A stretch of DNA of 64,000 nt from Scytonema sp. UIC 10036 (GTDB lineage: Bacteria; Cyanobacteriota; Cyanobacteriia; Cyanobacteriales; Nostocaceae). The DNA is taken from assembly GCF_009725235.1 (NCBI RefSeq), contig NZ_WJFC01000002.1:62001-126000 (forward strand), read 5' to 3'. Each line of letters begins with the position of its first letter. The stretch's first letter is position 1. The notes beneath the pieces are model-generated. The model did not search any database. It was not told where the DNA came from and worked only from the letters and a program-made list of their open reading frames with translations. A program made the translations under genes and the position numbers. Positions 56,272 to 64,000 of this stretch are shown piece after piece.

Positions 56272-56859
56272 ATGATTAGACGCAGTAGCAATATTAGCGA
56301 ATCCTGGAAAACGTTACCGTGGAAGAAATTCCGCCAAAACCTATTCCGCCTGCAAAGAAGAATTTACAAAGCTGTTTGTGTTGGTGACAAAAGGAAAGCT
56401 CGGTCACTTCAAAAGCTGATTCTGAAATCCACCTCGGCACGAATGCTTGCTGTACGTCAAGTATCGCAGTTGAACGCTGGGAAAAAGACCCCAGGAATCG
56501 ATGGCATAGCAAAGCTCACCTTTTCGCAACGGTTCGACCTAGCAGAGGAACTACTACGCCACGGCAGAAATTGGCAACACCAAGGACTGCGCGAAATCCC
56601 CATCCCTAAAAAAGATGGCAAGATGCGAATTCTTAAGGTTCCTACTATGGCGGATAGGGCGTGGCAATGCCTCGTCAAATACGCACTAGAACCAGCGCAC
56701 GAAGCAACGTTCCACGCAAGGAGCTACGGGTTCAGACCGGGACGATCTACGCATGACGCGCAGAAATTCCTGTTCTTAAATTTAAGCTCCAAAGCAAACG
56801 GAATAACCAAGCGAGTTATCGAATTGGATATAGAAAAGTGCGTGCGCCGCGACGATTAA
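56272..56859 (+). CDS. Group II intron maturase, N-terminal part (interrupted)
   Basis: The first 190 residues (56272-56841) cover the maturase start and reverse-transcriptase blocks 0-3: NAGKKTPGIDGIAKL, LREIPIPKKDGKMRILKVPT and SYGFRPGRSTHDAQKF, ending VIELDIEKC. The remaining residues to the stop at 56859 (VRRDD) are already intron sequence. The gene continues at 59244 after the inner intron. Removing 56842-59243 gives a continuous 517-residue RT-maturase-HNH protein. Unspliced, only a non-functional fragment is made. Confidence 0.85.
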   Translation: MIRRSSNISESWKTLPWKKFRQNLFRLQRRIYKAVCVGDKRKARSLQKLILKSTSARMLAVRQVSQLNAGKKTPGIDGIAKLTFSQRFDLAEELLRHGRNWQHQGLREIPIPKKDGKMRILKVPTMADRAWQCLVKYALEPAHEATFHARSYGFRPGRSTHDAQKFLFLNLSSKANGITKRVIELDIEKCVRRDD

Positions 56860-59243
56860 CGCGGTATTCCCAACCAAGTTGGGAGAGACTAAGAAGAATG
56901 TCTCTAAGTCAACCAACTTACCTGGAGTCGAAAGACAAAAGGGACAACAGCATGTTGGTAAAGCCGGAAATGGAGAGAAGGCGTTAAAACCATTGTTCGG
57001 CAAGACTTGTGTGACAAGGTGAAGATTAAACTATCTGAAGCCCAATTCTGACGGTATACTCGATTACCTATTCCTACAACGCCTAAAAGGAATAATCGTT
57101 TGTGTGTAGTTTTAAGCATTTGAACCACACAACTTCTTTAAACGAAGTCAGCCACCGATGAGATGGCTTAACGAATGAGTGGGACACCTAAATCACACTG
57201 ATACGTACCGAGTTGATGAAGCGCGGGATGGTCTATGGGACGCGAGTCCTATGACTACAGAGTTCCCATAGTAGTCCGAGGGCGGGAAAGCCGTCCACAT
57301 GGCAAAGGGGAACAGGTATTTCTTACATTGTTACCGAGAGGTACGCGAGATGCGAAACGCCGAAACGGTGTTAAATGTAATCCGAGACAGGGGGTACCGG
57401 GGTTTACCACTGGATGATGTCTACAGACAGTTGTTCAATCCCGACTTGTACCTTTTAGCGTATAGCCGCATTTATAAAAATGCTGGAGCAATGACGCCTG
57501 GGATAACTCAGGAAACTGCTGACGGAATGTCCATGAAAAAGATTGAAACTCTTATCGAAGAGATTCGATATGAACGCTTTCGATGGACACCAGTGAGGCG
57601 AATTAATATTCCCAAGAAAAATGGGAAAACTCGACCACTAGGTATTCCTACTTGGAAAGACAAATTGGTTCAAGAAGTAGTACGTTTAATATTAGAAGCG
57701 TATTATGAACCCCAATTTTCCGACAACAGTCATGGTTTCAGACCAAAACGCGGATGCCATACGGCGCTAACAGTAATAGACCGCACTTGGCAAGGAACCA
57801 AGTGGTTTATTGAAGGAGATATCAAAGGCTGTTTTGACAACATAGACCATAAAATCTTAATGTCAATTCTGTGCGAGAAAATCCAAGATAACCGCTTCCT
57901 GAGATTGATTGAAAACTTACTCAAGGCAGGTTATTGTGAGCAATGGAGATATCACTCCACCCTCAGCGGAACACCGCAAGGCGCGATAGTATCACCCATA
58001 CTCGCCAATATCTATCTTGATAAATTCGATAAATTTATCGAACGGACACTTATCCCAGAGTATACAAGAGGTAAAGCAAGGGCAGAAAATCCGGAATACT
58101 CAAAACTCGTAAAACTTGCCTGGTATTACAGGAAGAAGGGACAAATTGAAAAAGCGCGTCAACTGGAAATTCAATACCAGCAAATGCCTTCCAAAGATGT
58201 TCGTGACCCTAAATACAGAAGGCTAAATTATGTGCGGTACGCTGATGATTTTCTACTTGGATTCATTGGTTCATTTCAAGAGGCAAAAGAAATCAAGGAA
58301 AAATTGAAGACATTTCTAGCGGAAAATCTTCAGCTAGAATTATCTAAAGAAAAGACCTTAATTACTCATGCTAGAAACGAAGCAGCGAACTTCTTAGGTT
58401 ACGAAATTCTAGTTCAATATTCCGACACTAAGCATACCAATGGTAAGCGCTCAATTAATGGAATTACTGGACTAAGAATTCCCACAAGCTTTGTAGAAGA
58501 AAAATGTTCTCTCTATATGAGAAATGGGAAACCCATTCACCGCCCTGAATTAATAAATGATGATGATTTCACTATCATCAACATTTACCAATCAGAATAT
58601 AGAGGGTACGTACAATTCTACAGCCTTGCTCAAAACATCGCGTGGCTCCAAAAACTCCAATGGGTTATGTGGAGTTCGTTGATGAAAACTCTTGCTTGTA
58701 AACACAAAACTAGCGTGGCTAAAATTTGCGCGAAGTATCACAAGACGGTAAAACTGCCACACGGTCTAAGAAAGTGTGTCGAAATCACCGTCCCAAGAGA
58801 AGGCAAGAAACCCTTAGTGGCTCGTTTCGGTGGTATACCACTAAAACGCAACCTAAAAACAATCATAGAAGACCTGCCACGAGCGCGAAAGCCCGCGTTC
58901 AGAAATGAACTGATTAAACGGCTTCAAGCTGATGAATGCGAGATTTGTGGGGCAAGAGGTGATATTGAAGTTCACCATATTCGCGCCCTCAAAGACCTCA
59001 AAACCAAAGGTAGAAAAGAAAAACCGCAATGGATGCAAATCATGTCCGCACGTAGGAGAAAAACTTTGATGGTCTGCCCTCAATGCCATGATGCTATACA
59101 CGCAGGTAACCCCGCAGGTAAACAAGTCTCATGATAATGGAATACTGGAGAGCCGTGTACCTGGAAACTCGTAAGCACGGTTCGGCGGGGGCTAGTTGGA
59201 AAAGGAGCCAATAATTGGAAACCTCGCTAGCTAGCTACCCACT
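56842..59243 (+). ncRNA. Group II intron nested in the maturase gene (inner)
   Basis: The intron begins GTGCGCCGCGACG directly after a TGC (Cys) codon. It has its own ORF (57299-59134) and a domain V at about 59148-59186 (GAGCCGTGTACC, GGAAACTCGT, AGCACGGTTC). Domain VI and the 3' end lie just before TTC GAT AGG at 59244. Exact removal of these 2402 bases joins DIEKC to FDRISH in frame, an RT motif that should be contiguous. The 5' region 56842-57298 carries no gene. Splice sites were chosen by this reading frame and could shift by one base. Confidence 0.85.
57299..59134 (+). CDS. ltrA: Group II intron reverse transcriptase/maturase/HNH (inner intron)
   Basis: The 611-residue multifunctional protein has an RT domain (about 60-390: RRINIPKKNGKTRPLGIPTW, HGFRPKRGCHTAL, SGTPQGAIVSPILANIYLD, catalytic YADD in RRLNYVRYADDFLLGFIG). 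Domain X (about 430-520) follows, then a C-terminal HNH endonuclease with CEICGARGDIEVHHI and VCPQCHDAIHAG. The sequence style is that of mitochondrial-like introns and differs clearly from the outer intron's protein, so the two introns are not copies of one another. It drives splicing and retrohoming. It is intact, so this intron is probably active. Confidence 0.92.
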   Translation: MAKGNRYFLHCYREVREMRNAETVLNVIRDRGYRGLPLDDVYRQLFNPDLYLLAYSRIYKNAGAMTPGITQETADGMSMKKIETLIEEIRYERFRWTPVRRINIPKKNGKTRPLGIPTWKDKLVQEVVRLILEAYYEPQFSDNSHGFRPKRGCHTALTVIDRTWQGTKWFIEGDIKGCFDNIDHKILMSILCEKIQDNRFLRLIENLLKAGYCEQWRYHSTLSGTPQGAIVSPILANIYLDKFDKFIERTLIPEYTRGKARAENPEYSKLVKLAWYYRKKGQIEKARQLEIQYQQMPSKDVRDPKYRRLNYVRYADDFLLGFIGSFQEAKEIKEKLKTFLAENLQLELSKEKTLITHARNEAANFLGYEILVQYSDTKHTNGKRSINGITGLRIPTSFVEEKCSLYMRNGKPIHRPELINDDDFTIINIYQSEYRGYVQFYSLAQNIAWLQKLQWVMWSSLMKTLACKHKTSVAKICAKYHKTVKLPHGLRKCVEITVPREGKKPLVARFGGIPLKRNLKTIIEDLPRARKPAFRNELIKRLQADECEICGARGDIEVHHIRALKDLKTKGRKEKPQWMQIMSARRRKTLMVCPQCHDAIHAGNPAGKQVS

Positions 59244-60227
59244 TTCGATAGGATAAGCCACTCAGCGATTATGGACAGACTCATTGCTACTCGTAGCGTT
59301 AAGCAAGGAATCTTCCGATGCTTAAAAGCCGGAGTCAACCCAGAATTTCCTGAACAAGGAACCCCGCAAGGGGGAGTGGTGAGTCCTCTACTTGCGAACA
59401 TTGCGCTCAATGGCATAGAGGATATTCACCAAACCAAAGGCAAAATAGACGGTAAGCGCTGCATGGTGTCCCAATGCGTCAGATATGCTGATGACATGGT
59501 GATTATACTTAAACCAAAGGATGACGCGCAATTAATTCTTGATAAAATCAGCAAATTTCTTGCCGACAGAGGAATGAAGGTCAGTGAAAAGAAAACCAAG
59601 CTAACCGCTACGACAGATGGCTTTGACTTTCTCGGTTGGCACTTCAAAGTGCAATCCAACGGAAAGTTTAGATGTGTCCCATCAACGGATAACTTCAAAA
59701 AGTTCCGTCAGAAAGTTAAAGCTGTCGTCAACAACTCAAATTATGGTGCTAAGGCAAAAGCTGAAAAGCTAGCGCCCATAGTCAGAGGTTGGAGGAACTA
59801 CCACCGCTACTGTAAGATGGACGGTTCACGATTCTCGCTATACCACATTGAAACAAGAGCGCTCAAGGTATTCAATAAGGAAGCCAAACAAACGCGGCAT
59901 TCTAGCAAGAAATTACTGGATAAAGCGTTCCCCAAAGTCCCTTACTCCGAAAACAAACACGTCAACGTCAAAGGAAATAAATCCCCCTTCGACGGCGACA
60001 CTACCTACTGGAGCCAGCGTAATAGCAAACTCTACGACGGTGAAACCTCTGCTGCCCTAAAACGGCAAGACCATACCTGTGCAGCCTGTGGGTTGAAGTT
60101 CCTAACAGACGAACGAGTTCATCTCCATCATATCGATAGGAACCATGCCAACTGGAAGAAAACAAATCTGATAGCAGTTCATGAAAGCTGTCATGATTAC
60201 CTGCACATGAGCAAAAGCGCGAGCTAA
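59244..60227 (+). CDS. Group II intron maturase, C-terminal part (continues 56272-56841)
   Basis: These 327 residues complete the outer intron's protein: FDRISHSAIMDRL, RT block 5 with QCVRYADDMVIIL (catalytic YADD), GTPQGGVVSPLLANIALNGI before it, domain X, and a C-terminal HNH domain CAACGLKFLTDERVHLHHID ending ESCHDYLHMSKSAS. The frame is in phase with the N-terminal part only if the inner intron is removed exactly. The frame has an internal ATG (59271), but translation from it would lack RT blocks 0-3. Confidence 0.88.
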   Translation, partial: FDRISHSAIMDRLIATRSVKQGIFRCLKAGVNPEFPEQGTPQGGVVSPLLANIALNGIEDIHQTKGKIDGKRCMVSQCVRYADDMVIILKPKDDAQLILDKISKFLADRGMKVSEKKTKLTATTDGFDFLGWHFKVQSNGKFRCVPSTDNFKKFRQKVKAVVNNSNYGAKAKAEKLAPIVRGWRNYHRYCKMDGSRFSLYHIETRALKVFNKEAKQTRHSSKKLLDKAFPKVPYSENKHVNVKGNKSPFDGDTTYWSQRNSKLYDGETSAALKRQDHTCAACGLKFLTDERVHLHHIDRNHANWKKTNLIAVHESCHDYLHMSKSAS

Positions 60228-60530
60228 GAACGTCGGGAGCCGAATGTAGCGAAAGTTACACGTTCGGAGCTAACAGAGAGGTGCGGCGGATAATACCGCC
60301 CATCGACTCTACCAAACATGTGGCCAACCTTATAAACAGAGCAGCCAAAATCGCTAAAACATAGATATAGCAGGTGTTTTCCGACCCGGAATGCAGGTTT
60401 TTACACAGAGATCGGCTCAAAGTCAGTATTGACACAATTTAATTTTTGGGCTTACGCGAGACGTTAAGGTTTGTTCGCTTTGCGTCCACACTTCAGATTA
60501 TCCACAAGTACCCATAAGTACAGCTATCAG

Positions 60531-60600
60531 TGTGACACTATTGCAACTGTCACATTTTCAGAGCGAGTAAAATTGTGGTTGTGGGTAAATGTGGGTAAAG
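60531..60600 (+). promoter_or_regulatory. Operator-like repeats before the RHH/Uma2 pair
   Basis: The 70 bases before the small gene contain TGTGACA-N10-TGTCACA (60531-60537 and 60548-60554), a perfect 7-base inverted repeat. They also contain a tandem 10-base repeat, GTGGGTAAAT then GTGGGTAAAG (60581-60600). An inverted relative, TACCCATAAGTAC, lies at 60509. Ribbon-helix-helix repressors typically bind such short repeats in their own promoters. The rest of the 60313-60610 gap shows no gene. Confidence 0.55.
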
Positions 60601-60610
60601 TACAACTACC

Positions 60611-60781
60611 ATGCCAAGCGCAAAACCAAGAATAACAATATATATAGATGATGAGGATTTGACCTTTCTCCGTGACTGGGCAGAAAGGGAAGATCGTAGC
60701 GTCAATAACCTTGTGCTCCGGTTAATCAAAACGGCTATAGGCTTTGAGCGAGCCGCCTCATCAACAGCAAACAACAAATAG
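60611..60781 (+). CDS. Small ribbon-helix-helix protein
   Basis: The 56-residue protein reads MPSAKPRITIYIDDEDLTFL then RDWAEREDRSVNNLVLRLIK and a short Ser/Asn tail. The strand RITIYID followed by two helices, the second starting DRSVNNLV, is the ribbon-helix-helix (CopG/Arc) fold. It lies 29 bases before a Uma2 nuclease gene in the same direction, so it may act as an antitoxin-like or regulatory partner. That pairing is inferred from position. Confidence 0.75.
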   Translation: MPSAKPRITIYIDDEDLTFLRDWAEREDRSVNNLVLRLIKTAIGFERAASSTANNK

Positions 60782-60810
60782 GCGAGGATAAAAAATGGAG
60801 GACAAATGAA

Positions 60811-61434
60811 ATGACCCAAGCCTTAACCAAACAAGTAACTTTTGATGAATTTATCGCTTGGTATCCAGAGAACCCGCAACGACGCTATGAACTACACGAT
60901 GGAGTAATTGTTGAAATGCCCCCACCAGTAGGAGATCATGAACAAGTCGTTGGATTTTTAGTTTGCAAGCTCGTTTTAGAATATAGTCGATTAGATCTTC
61001 CTTATTTCATCCCTAAAACAGCATTCGTTAAGCCGACCAAGAGCGAATCAGCTTACTCGCCGGATGTGCTGCTATTAAACAGCCCTAACTTAGTCAATGA
61101 ACCTCTGTGGAAAAAGGAGTCAACTGTATCTTCTGCTTTATCAGTTCCTTTAGTCATTGAGGTAGTCAGCACAAATTGGCGTGACGATTATCACAAAAAG
61201 CTTGCTGATTATGAAGAAATGGGTATTCCTGAGTACTGGATTGCAGATTACGCCGCGTTGGGTGGGCGCAAGTTTATCGGCAATCCCAAACAGCCAACTT
61301 TCTCTGTGTACCACCTGGTCGAAGACGAGTATCAGGTCAGCCAGTTCAGAGGAAGCGAACGTATTGTCTCACCTCTATTCCCAGACCTGAATTTGACTGC
61401 TGACCAAATTTTTCGGGTAGCGAGCCGCAATTGA
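60811..61434 (+). CDS. Uma2 family endonuclease-like protein
   Basis: This 207-residue PD-(D/E)XK-fold protein of the Uma2/DUF820 family has FDEFIAWYPENPQRRYELHD, VIVEMPPPVGDHEQVVGFL, the catalytic region AYSPDVLLLN (Asp) and VPLVIEVVSTNWRDDYHKKL (Glu-x-x then Lys). Uma2 proteins are very numerous in filamentous cyanobacteria, and most have no known substrate. A small ribbon-helix-helix gene precedes it and an inverted-repeat element follows. Confidence 0.88.
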   Translation: MTQALTKQVTFDEFIAWYPENPQRRYELHDGVIVEMPPPVGDHEQVVGFLVCKLVLEYSRLDLPYFIPKTAFVKPTKSESAYSPDVLLLNSPNLVNEPLWKKESTVSSALSVPLVIEVVSTNWRDDYHKKLADYEEMGIPEYWIADYAALGGRKFIGNPKQPTFSVYHLVEDEYQVSQFRGSERIVSPLFPDLNLTADQIFRVASRN

Positions 61435-61834
61435 TAAGCAAAAATACAAAGGAGGTTTTTCAAACGATCGGATCTGTAAACGGGTGCCTGCCGAGATAAC
61501 GGCAAAACGGGACACCTTGTAAAGTTTAATTGCAACACTTGTTTTGTTGATTTACGCGCCTTGCCCATAAATGATCGGGGGACAATCAACGTTGTACACG
61601 GTAATATCAACTCTTCACGCTATCCTATGCCTTAAACTTGTCCATTAATGGTCGATTTTGGGAATGTTGTCATTGATCGAATCCCTTACAGTTCGGCAAT
61701 GAAGCAACGGGAAATCAAGGGTTTCAAAAATTTTCTTGACAAAACTTCACAACCTGTCCCTTTTTGCACGTATCTCGGCGGAGACCCAACCTACGTGTTT
61801 TCGCATTTTTAGGCAAAACCCGACAAGTATTGCA
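61435..61834. other. Intergenic region with inverted-repeat element
   Basis: This 400-base gap holds no gene. Its main features are a 300-base inverted-repeat element (61486-61785) and the half palindrome at 61784-61837. Confidence 0.5.
61486..61785. repeat. MITE-like element with GCCGAGATA inverted ends
   Basis: TGCCGAGATAACGGCAAAAC at 61489 and the reverse complement of the 61752-61780 stretch (CCGCCGAGATACGTGCAAAA) share GCCGAGATA, GCAAAA and GGGACA in the same order over about 30 bases. The ends lie about 300 bases apart and no ORF is between them. A non-autonomous mobile element is likely. No target duplication was recognised. Confidence 0.55.
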
Positions 61835-61837
61835 TCA
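61784..61837. repeat. Dispersed repeat, half copy
   Basis: ACCCAACCTACGTGTTTTCG and ATTTTTAGGC, CCGACAAGTATTGCA match the right half and flank of the copy at 40561-40612. The left half of the palindrome is missing. It ends at the stop of the downstream nSTAND gene on the other strand. Confidence 0.7.
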
Positions 61838-64000
61838 GCGCCTATTTATTTTCTGACCAATTCTACGACAAAGATGCCGATCGCTCTTACTGAGATTAGG
61901 GTTATTCTCTAAATAATCACGCGCCCAATCGCAGGCGTGGGCGAGTAGCCCGTCTGACTCTAAGCCTAAATTCCACAAAATCAATCTTCCGGCGTTGTCA
62001 CCAGAGGCTAAGGTATGACCATCAGGGCTGAAATTGAGGCTCCACACGGAATCATCATGCCCAATGTATGTTTTTAATTCTTTGCCGTCAAGATTCCAGA
62101 GTTTTACGGTATGGTCTAAACTGGCGGTTGCAATTGTTTTGCCATCGGGGCTAAATTGAACTCGGAACACTCCAGCGTTATGCCCGGTGAGGGTTTTGAG
62201 GAGTTTACCTTCTGTTGTCCACAGTTTGACGGTTTTATCTTCGCTGGCGGTTGCAATTATTTTGCCGTCGGGACTGAAACTGATACTATGGACTCCATCA
62301 AGATGTCCTGTGAAAATTCTGATTAATTGACCTTTTGTTGTCCACAGTTTGGCAGTTGTGTCCCAACTGGCAGTGGCAAGAGTTTTGCCGTCGGGGCTGA
62401 AACTGACACTGTTGACTGTATCGTCATGTGCCTTTATAATACGCAATAATTTGCCATTAAGGTTCCAGAGTTTGACGGTTTTATCTTTACTTGTGGTGGC
62501 AAAAGTCTGACCGTTGGGGCTAAAATTTACACTCCAAATCCAATCTTCATGTCCTTTGAAAGTGGTAATTTTCTCTCCTTTACGACTCCAAAGAGTGACA
62601 GTGCCATCAGAAGTTGTGGTCACCATTGTCTGTGCGGTTGGATGGAGGGCGATGCTCCCAGAGGGAACCGCCTCTAAGGCGATCGCAGTAACCGCACTAT
62701 TATACCCCTTAAGGACAGCGAGTAATTCACCGGATCGCGCCCAAAACTTGACAGTTCCGTCCCCACTGGCGGTAGCAACTTCTTGACTGTCAGGGCTAAA
62801 ACTCACGCTGTAAATCGCTTTGTTGTGGGCTGGAAGAACCATGAGTTCTTTACCAAGTATCTTCCAAAGTTTAATGGTTTTGTCCTTACTAGCAGTTGCG
62901 ATCGCATGACCATCCGGGCTGAAACTGACGCGCCAGATCCAATTGTTATGTCCGGTTAAGGTTTGGAGTTTCTCGCCGTCAATGCTCCAGAGGATAGCGG
63001 TTTTGTCAGCACTCGCTGTCGCAATTGTTTTGCCATCTGGGCTAAAACTGATACTCGTGACTGAATCTTTGTGGCCGTTCAAGCTTTTTATTTCCTTACC
63101 CTCAAGACTCCAAAGTTTGACAGTGCGATCGCTACTTGCGGTTGCAATCGTCTGACCATCGGGGCTAAAGTTAACGCTCCAAACCCAATCTTTATGTCCC
63201 TTTAGGGTTTGAAGTTCTTTTCCATCAAGATTCCAAAGTTTAGCAGTCCCATCAGCGCTGGCAGTAGCAATTGTTTTGCCATTTGGGCTAAACTTCACAC
63301 AATACACTGCTCCCTTATGCGCCTTAAAAGTTGCAATCTGTTTCCTTTGAGGAGTCCAAAGTTGAATATTTCCGACAATATCGGCAGTTGCAATAATTTT
63401 ACCATCCGGGCTGAAACTGACACTGTAAATTGCGTCTTTATTTTCCACAAGAGTCGTCATGAATTGACCCAAAGAGTTCCACAGTTTGACAGTTCCATCC
63501 CAACTTACTGTGGCAATCCGGCGGGTATCTGCTGTTCCTTCTCCTGGATGCACGAGTTGCACAAAAATCCGTTGCGCCCTTTCCTTTTCTTCAAAGTTTA
63601 GCTGCTTGTATGCTTCTTCTGCATAACAAGCCAATGCTGCTTCTACTCCCCCTATTTCGTTGTACGCAGTGTGTGTCAGTTTTGCATCAAGTTGTTTTGC
63701 CCAAAGCTGGGTGAGGGCAAACTCTAATAAAGGTAAATTCCCCGGTTCTGTATTGACTGTGGAAAGAATACGTTCTACAAGTCCTTCCTCAATTGTCACT
63801 CCCAGTAACGCCGCAGGTTTTTCTACCGCATCTTGCAGTTCGGTGTCCGTCATTGGACCTAATTTTAGGTCGGCGTACTGCAAGGCATCGCTTAAGGGAC
63901 GGTAAGATAGGGCTTGTCCGAGAAAATCAGCTCTTAGGGTGATAACAAGAGTAAAATTGTGGCAGCGAGCGATCGCTTCTAACAATCTATCTAAAAAAGT
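61835..64000 (-). CDS. nSTAND NTPase-WD40 protein (5'-partial, internal deletion)
   Basis: The frame is open to the right edge, so the N-terminal effector and P-loop lie outside. Visible are the end of the nSTAND NTPase ([35 protein letters not shown], then QLVHPGEGTADTRR) and 12 complete WD40 blades plus half a blade. The usual winged helix, linker and any membrane helix between GEGTADTRR and the propeller are missing. The text joins directly to IATVSWDGTVKLW, mid-blade. Ancestors with two seven-bladed propellers (14 blades) are common, so part of the first blade and the linker appear deleted in frame. The gene is the second nSTAND-WD40 of the window. Confidence 0.85.
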   Translation of the reverse strand, partial: TFLDRLLEAIARCHNFTLVITLRADFLGQALSYRPLSDALQYADLKLGPMTDTELQDAVEKPAALLGVTIEEGLVERILSTVNTEPGNLPLLEFALTQLWAKQLDAKLTHTAYNEIGGVEAALACYAEEAYKQLNFEEKERAQRIFVQLVHPGEGTADTRRIATVSWDGTVKLWNSLGQFMTTLVENKDAIYSVSFSPDGKIIATADIVGNIQLWTPQRKQIATFKAHKGAVYCVKFSPNGKTIATASADGTAKLWNLDGKELQTLKGHKDWVWSVNFSPDGQTIATASSDRTVKLWSLEGKEIKSLNGHKDSVTSISFSPDGKTIATASADKTAILWSIDGEKLQTLTGHNNWIWRVSFSPDGHAIATASKDKTIKLWKILGKELMVLPAHNKAIYSVSFSPDSQEVATASGDGTVKFWARSGELLAVLKGYNSAVTAIALEAVPSGSIALHPTAQTMVTTTSDGTVTLWSRKGEKITTFKGHEDWIWSVNFSPNGQTFATTSKDKTVKLWNLNGKLLRIIKAHDDTVNSVSFSPDGKTLATASWDTTAKLWTTKGQLIRIFTGHLDGVHSISFSPDGKIIATASEDKTVKLWTTEGKLLKTLTGHNAGVFRVQFSPDGKTIATASLDHTVKLWNLDGKELKTYIGHDDSVWSLNFSPDGHTLASGDNAGRLILWNLGLESDGLLAHACDWARDYLENNPNLSKSDRHLCRRIGQKINRR

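Larger units (their letters stand above)
55709..60312 (+). ncRNA. Group II intron (outer, chloroplast-like)
   Basis: The 5' end GTGCG (55709) fits the GUGYG consensus. Domains I-III occupy 55709-56270, then a maturase ORF in domain IV, then domain V at about 60236-60271 (GAGCCGAATGTAGCGAAAG and CACGTTCGGAGC form the conserved hairpin with a GAAA loop). Domain VI follows, and the likely 3' end AC is at 60311-60312. The ORF is interrupted by a second complete intron (56842-59243). Without it this intron would be about 2.2 kb. The 3' boundary may be off by a few bases. Confidence 0.85.

Noticed and set aside
59271..60227. Treating the outer maturase C-terminal frame as an independent gene starting at ATG 59271
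   Set aside because: The nine upstream codons continue a conserved RT motif in frame to the inner intron border, and the product would lack RT blocks 0-3.
1..64000. tRNA or rRNA genes
   Set aside because: No cloverleaf-type or rRNA sequence was recognised by eye. A tRNA search program would settle this.

Overview
The window looks like chromosomal DNA of a filamentous, probably heterocyst-forming cyanobacterium. Four signs point there: a psbA gene for photosystem II protein D1, many GCGATCGC (HIP1) octamers, cyanobacterial families such as DUF1822 and the Npun_R2821-type protein, and abundant short tandem and palindromic repeats, IS relics and group II introns. I cannot name the species from sequence alone.

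Layout. 1-6.9 kb is a stress and proteostasis block on the + strand: two YfdX proteins, a DnaJ/CbpA co-chaperone, a CbpM-like modulator, ClpB and an HdeD-like membrane protein. 7.0-8.35 kb is a nested pair of mobile elements, a TA-flanked inverted-repeat element interrupted by a decayed IS1-family copy. 8.5-15.8 kb is mostly on the - strand: a PepSY helix protein, a diacylglycerol kinase gene with an in-frame stop, a P-type cation ATPase, a Rieske lipoprotein, a ferritin-like lipoprotein, a two-component pair and a transposase stub. 16-20 kb has a lipoprotein, an mgtA-like ATPase broken by a frameshift and a ParA relic. 20.2-27.8 kb is a three-gene phosphorelay operon whose middle gene encodes a 1671-residue hybrid kinase.

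27.9-35.6 kb is a conflict or cell-death style locus: a caspase-nSTAND-WD40 protein split by a frameshift and a G/C-rich tandem repeat, divergent from a sigma factor and a DUF1822 gene. 35.6-38.9 kb holds three surface-polysaccharide genes. 38.9-40.8 kb is a graveyard of IS200, small-ORF and palindrome remnants. 40.8-46.1 kb has a Cache/HAMP histidine kinase and a secreted two-partner-secretion exoprotein whose signal peptide is out of frame. 46.2-48.1 kb is a TnpB-type nuclease gene with no zinc-finger cysteines, divergent from a small helix-rich gene. 48.2-52.2 kb has an NTF2-like protein, a cytochrome P450, a tRNA-dihydrouridine synthase and a methyltransferase. 52.3-53.6 kb joins pieces of a LuxR regulator and a GMC oxidoreductase. 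psbA follows at 53.9 kb.

55.4-60.3 kb is a nest of group II introns. A full chloroplast-like intron has its reverse transcriptase ORF interrupted by a second, complete, differently typed intron, and a truncated tandem copy of the outer intron's 5' end sits just upstream. The right end holds a ribbon-helix-helix gene paired with a Uma2 nuclease, then a second nSTAND-WD40 protein that runs off the edge.

The strongest second-look items are the nested introns (splicing in silico restores a 517-residue maturase), the caspase-nSTAND-WD40 gene interrupted by a possible phase-variable tract, the cysteine-less TnpB with its divergent partner, and the YfdX/DnaJ/ClpB/HdeD block, which resembles the mobile protein-quality-control loci of proteobacteria.
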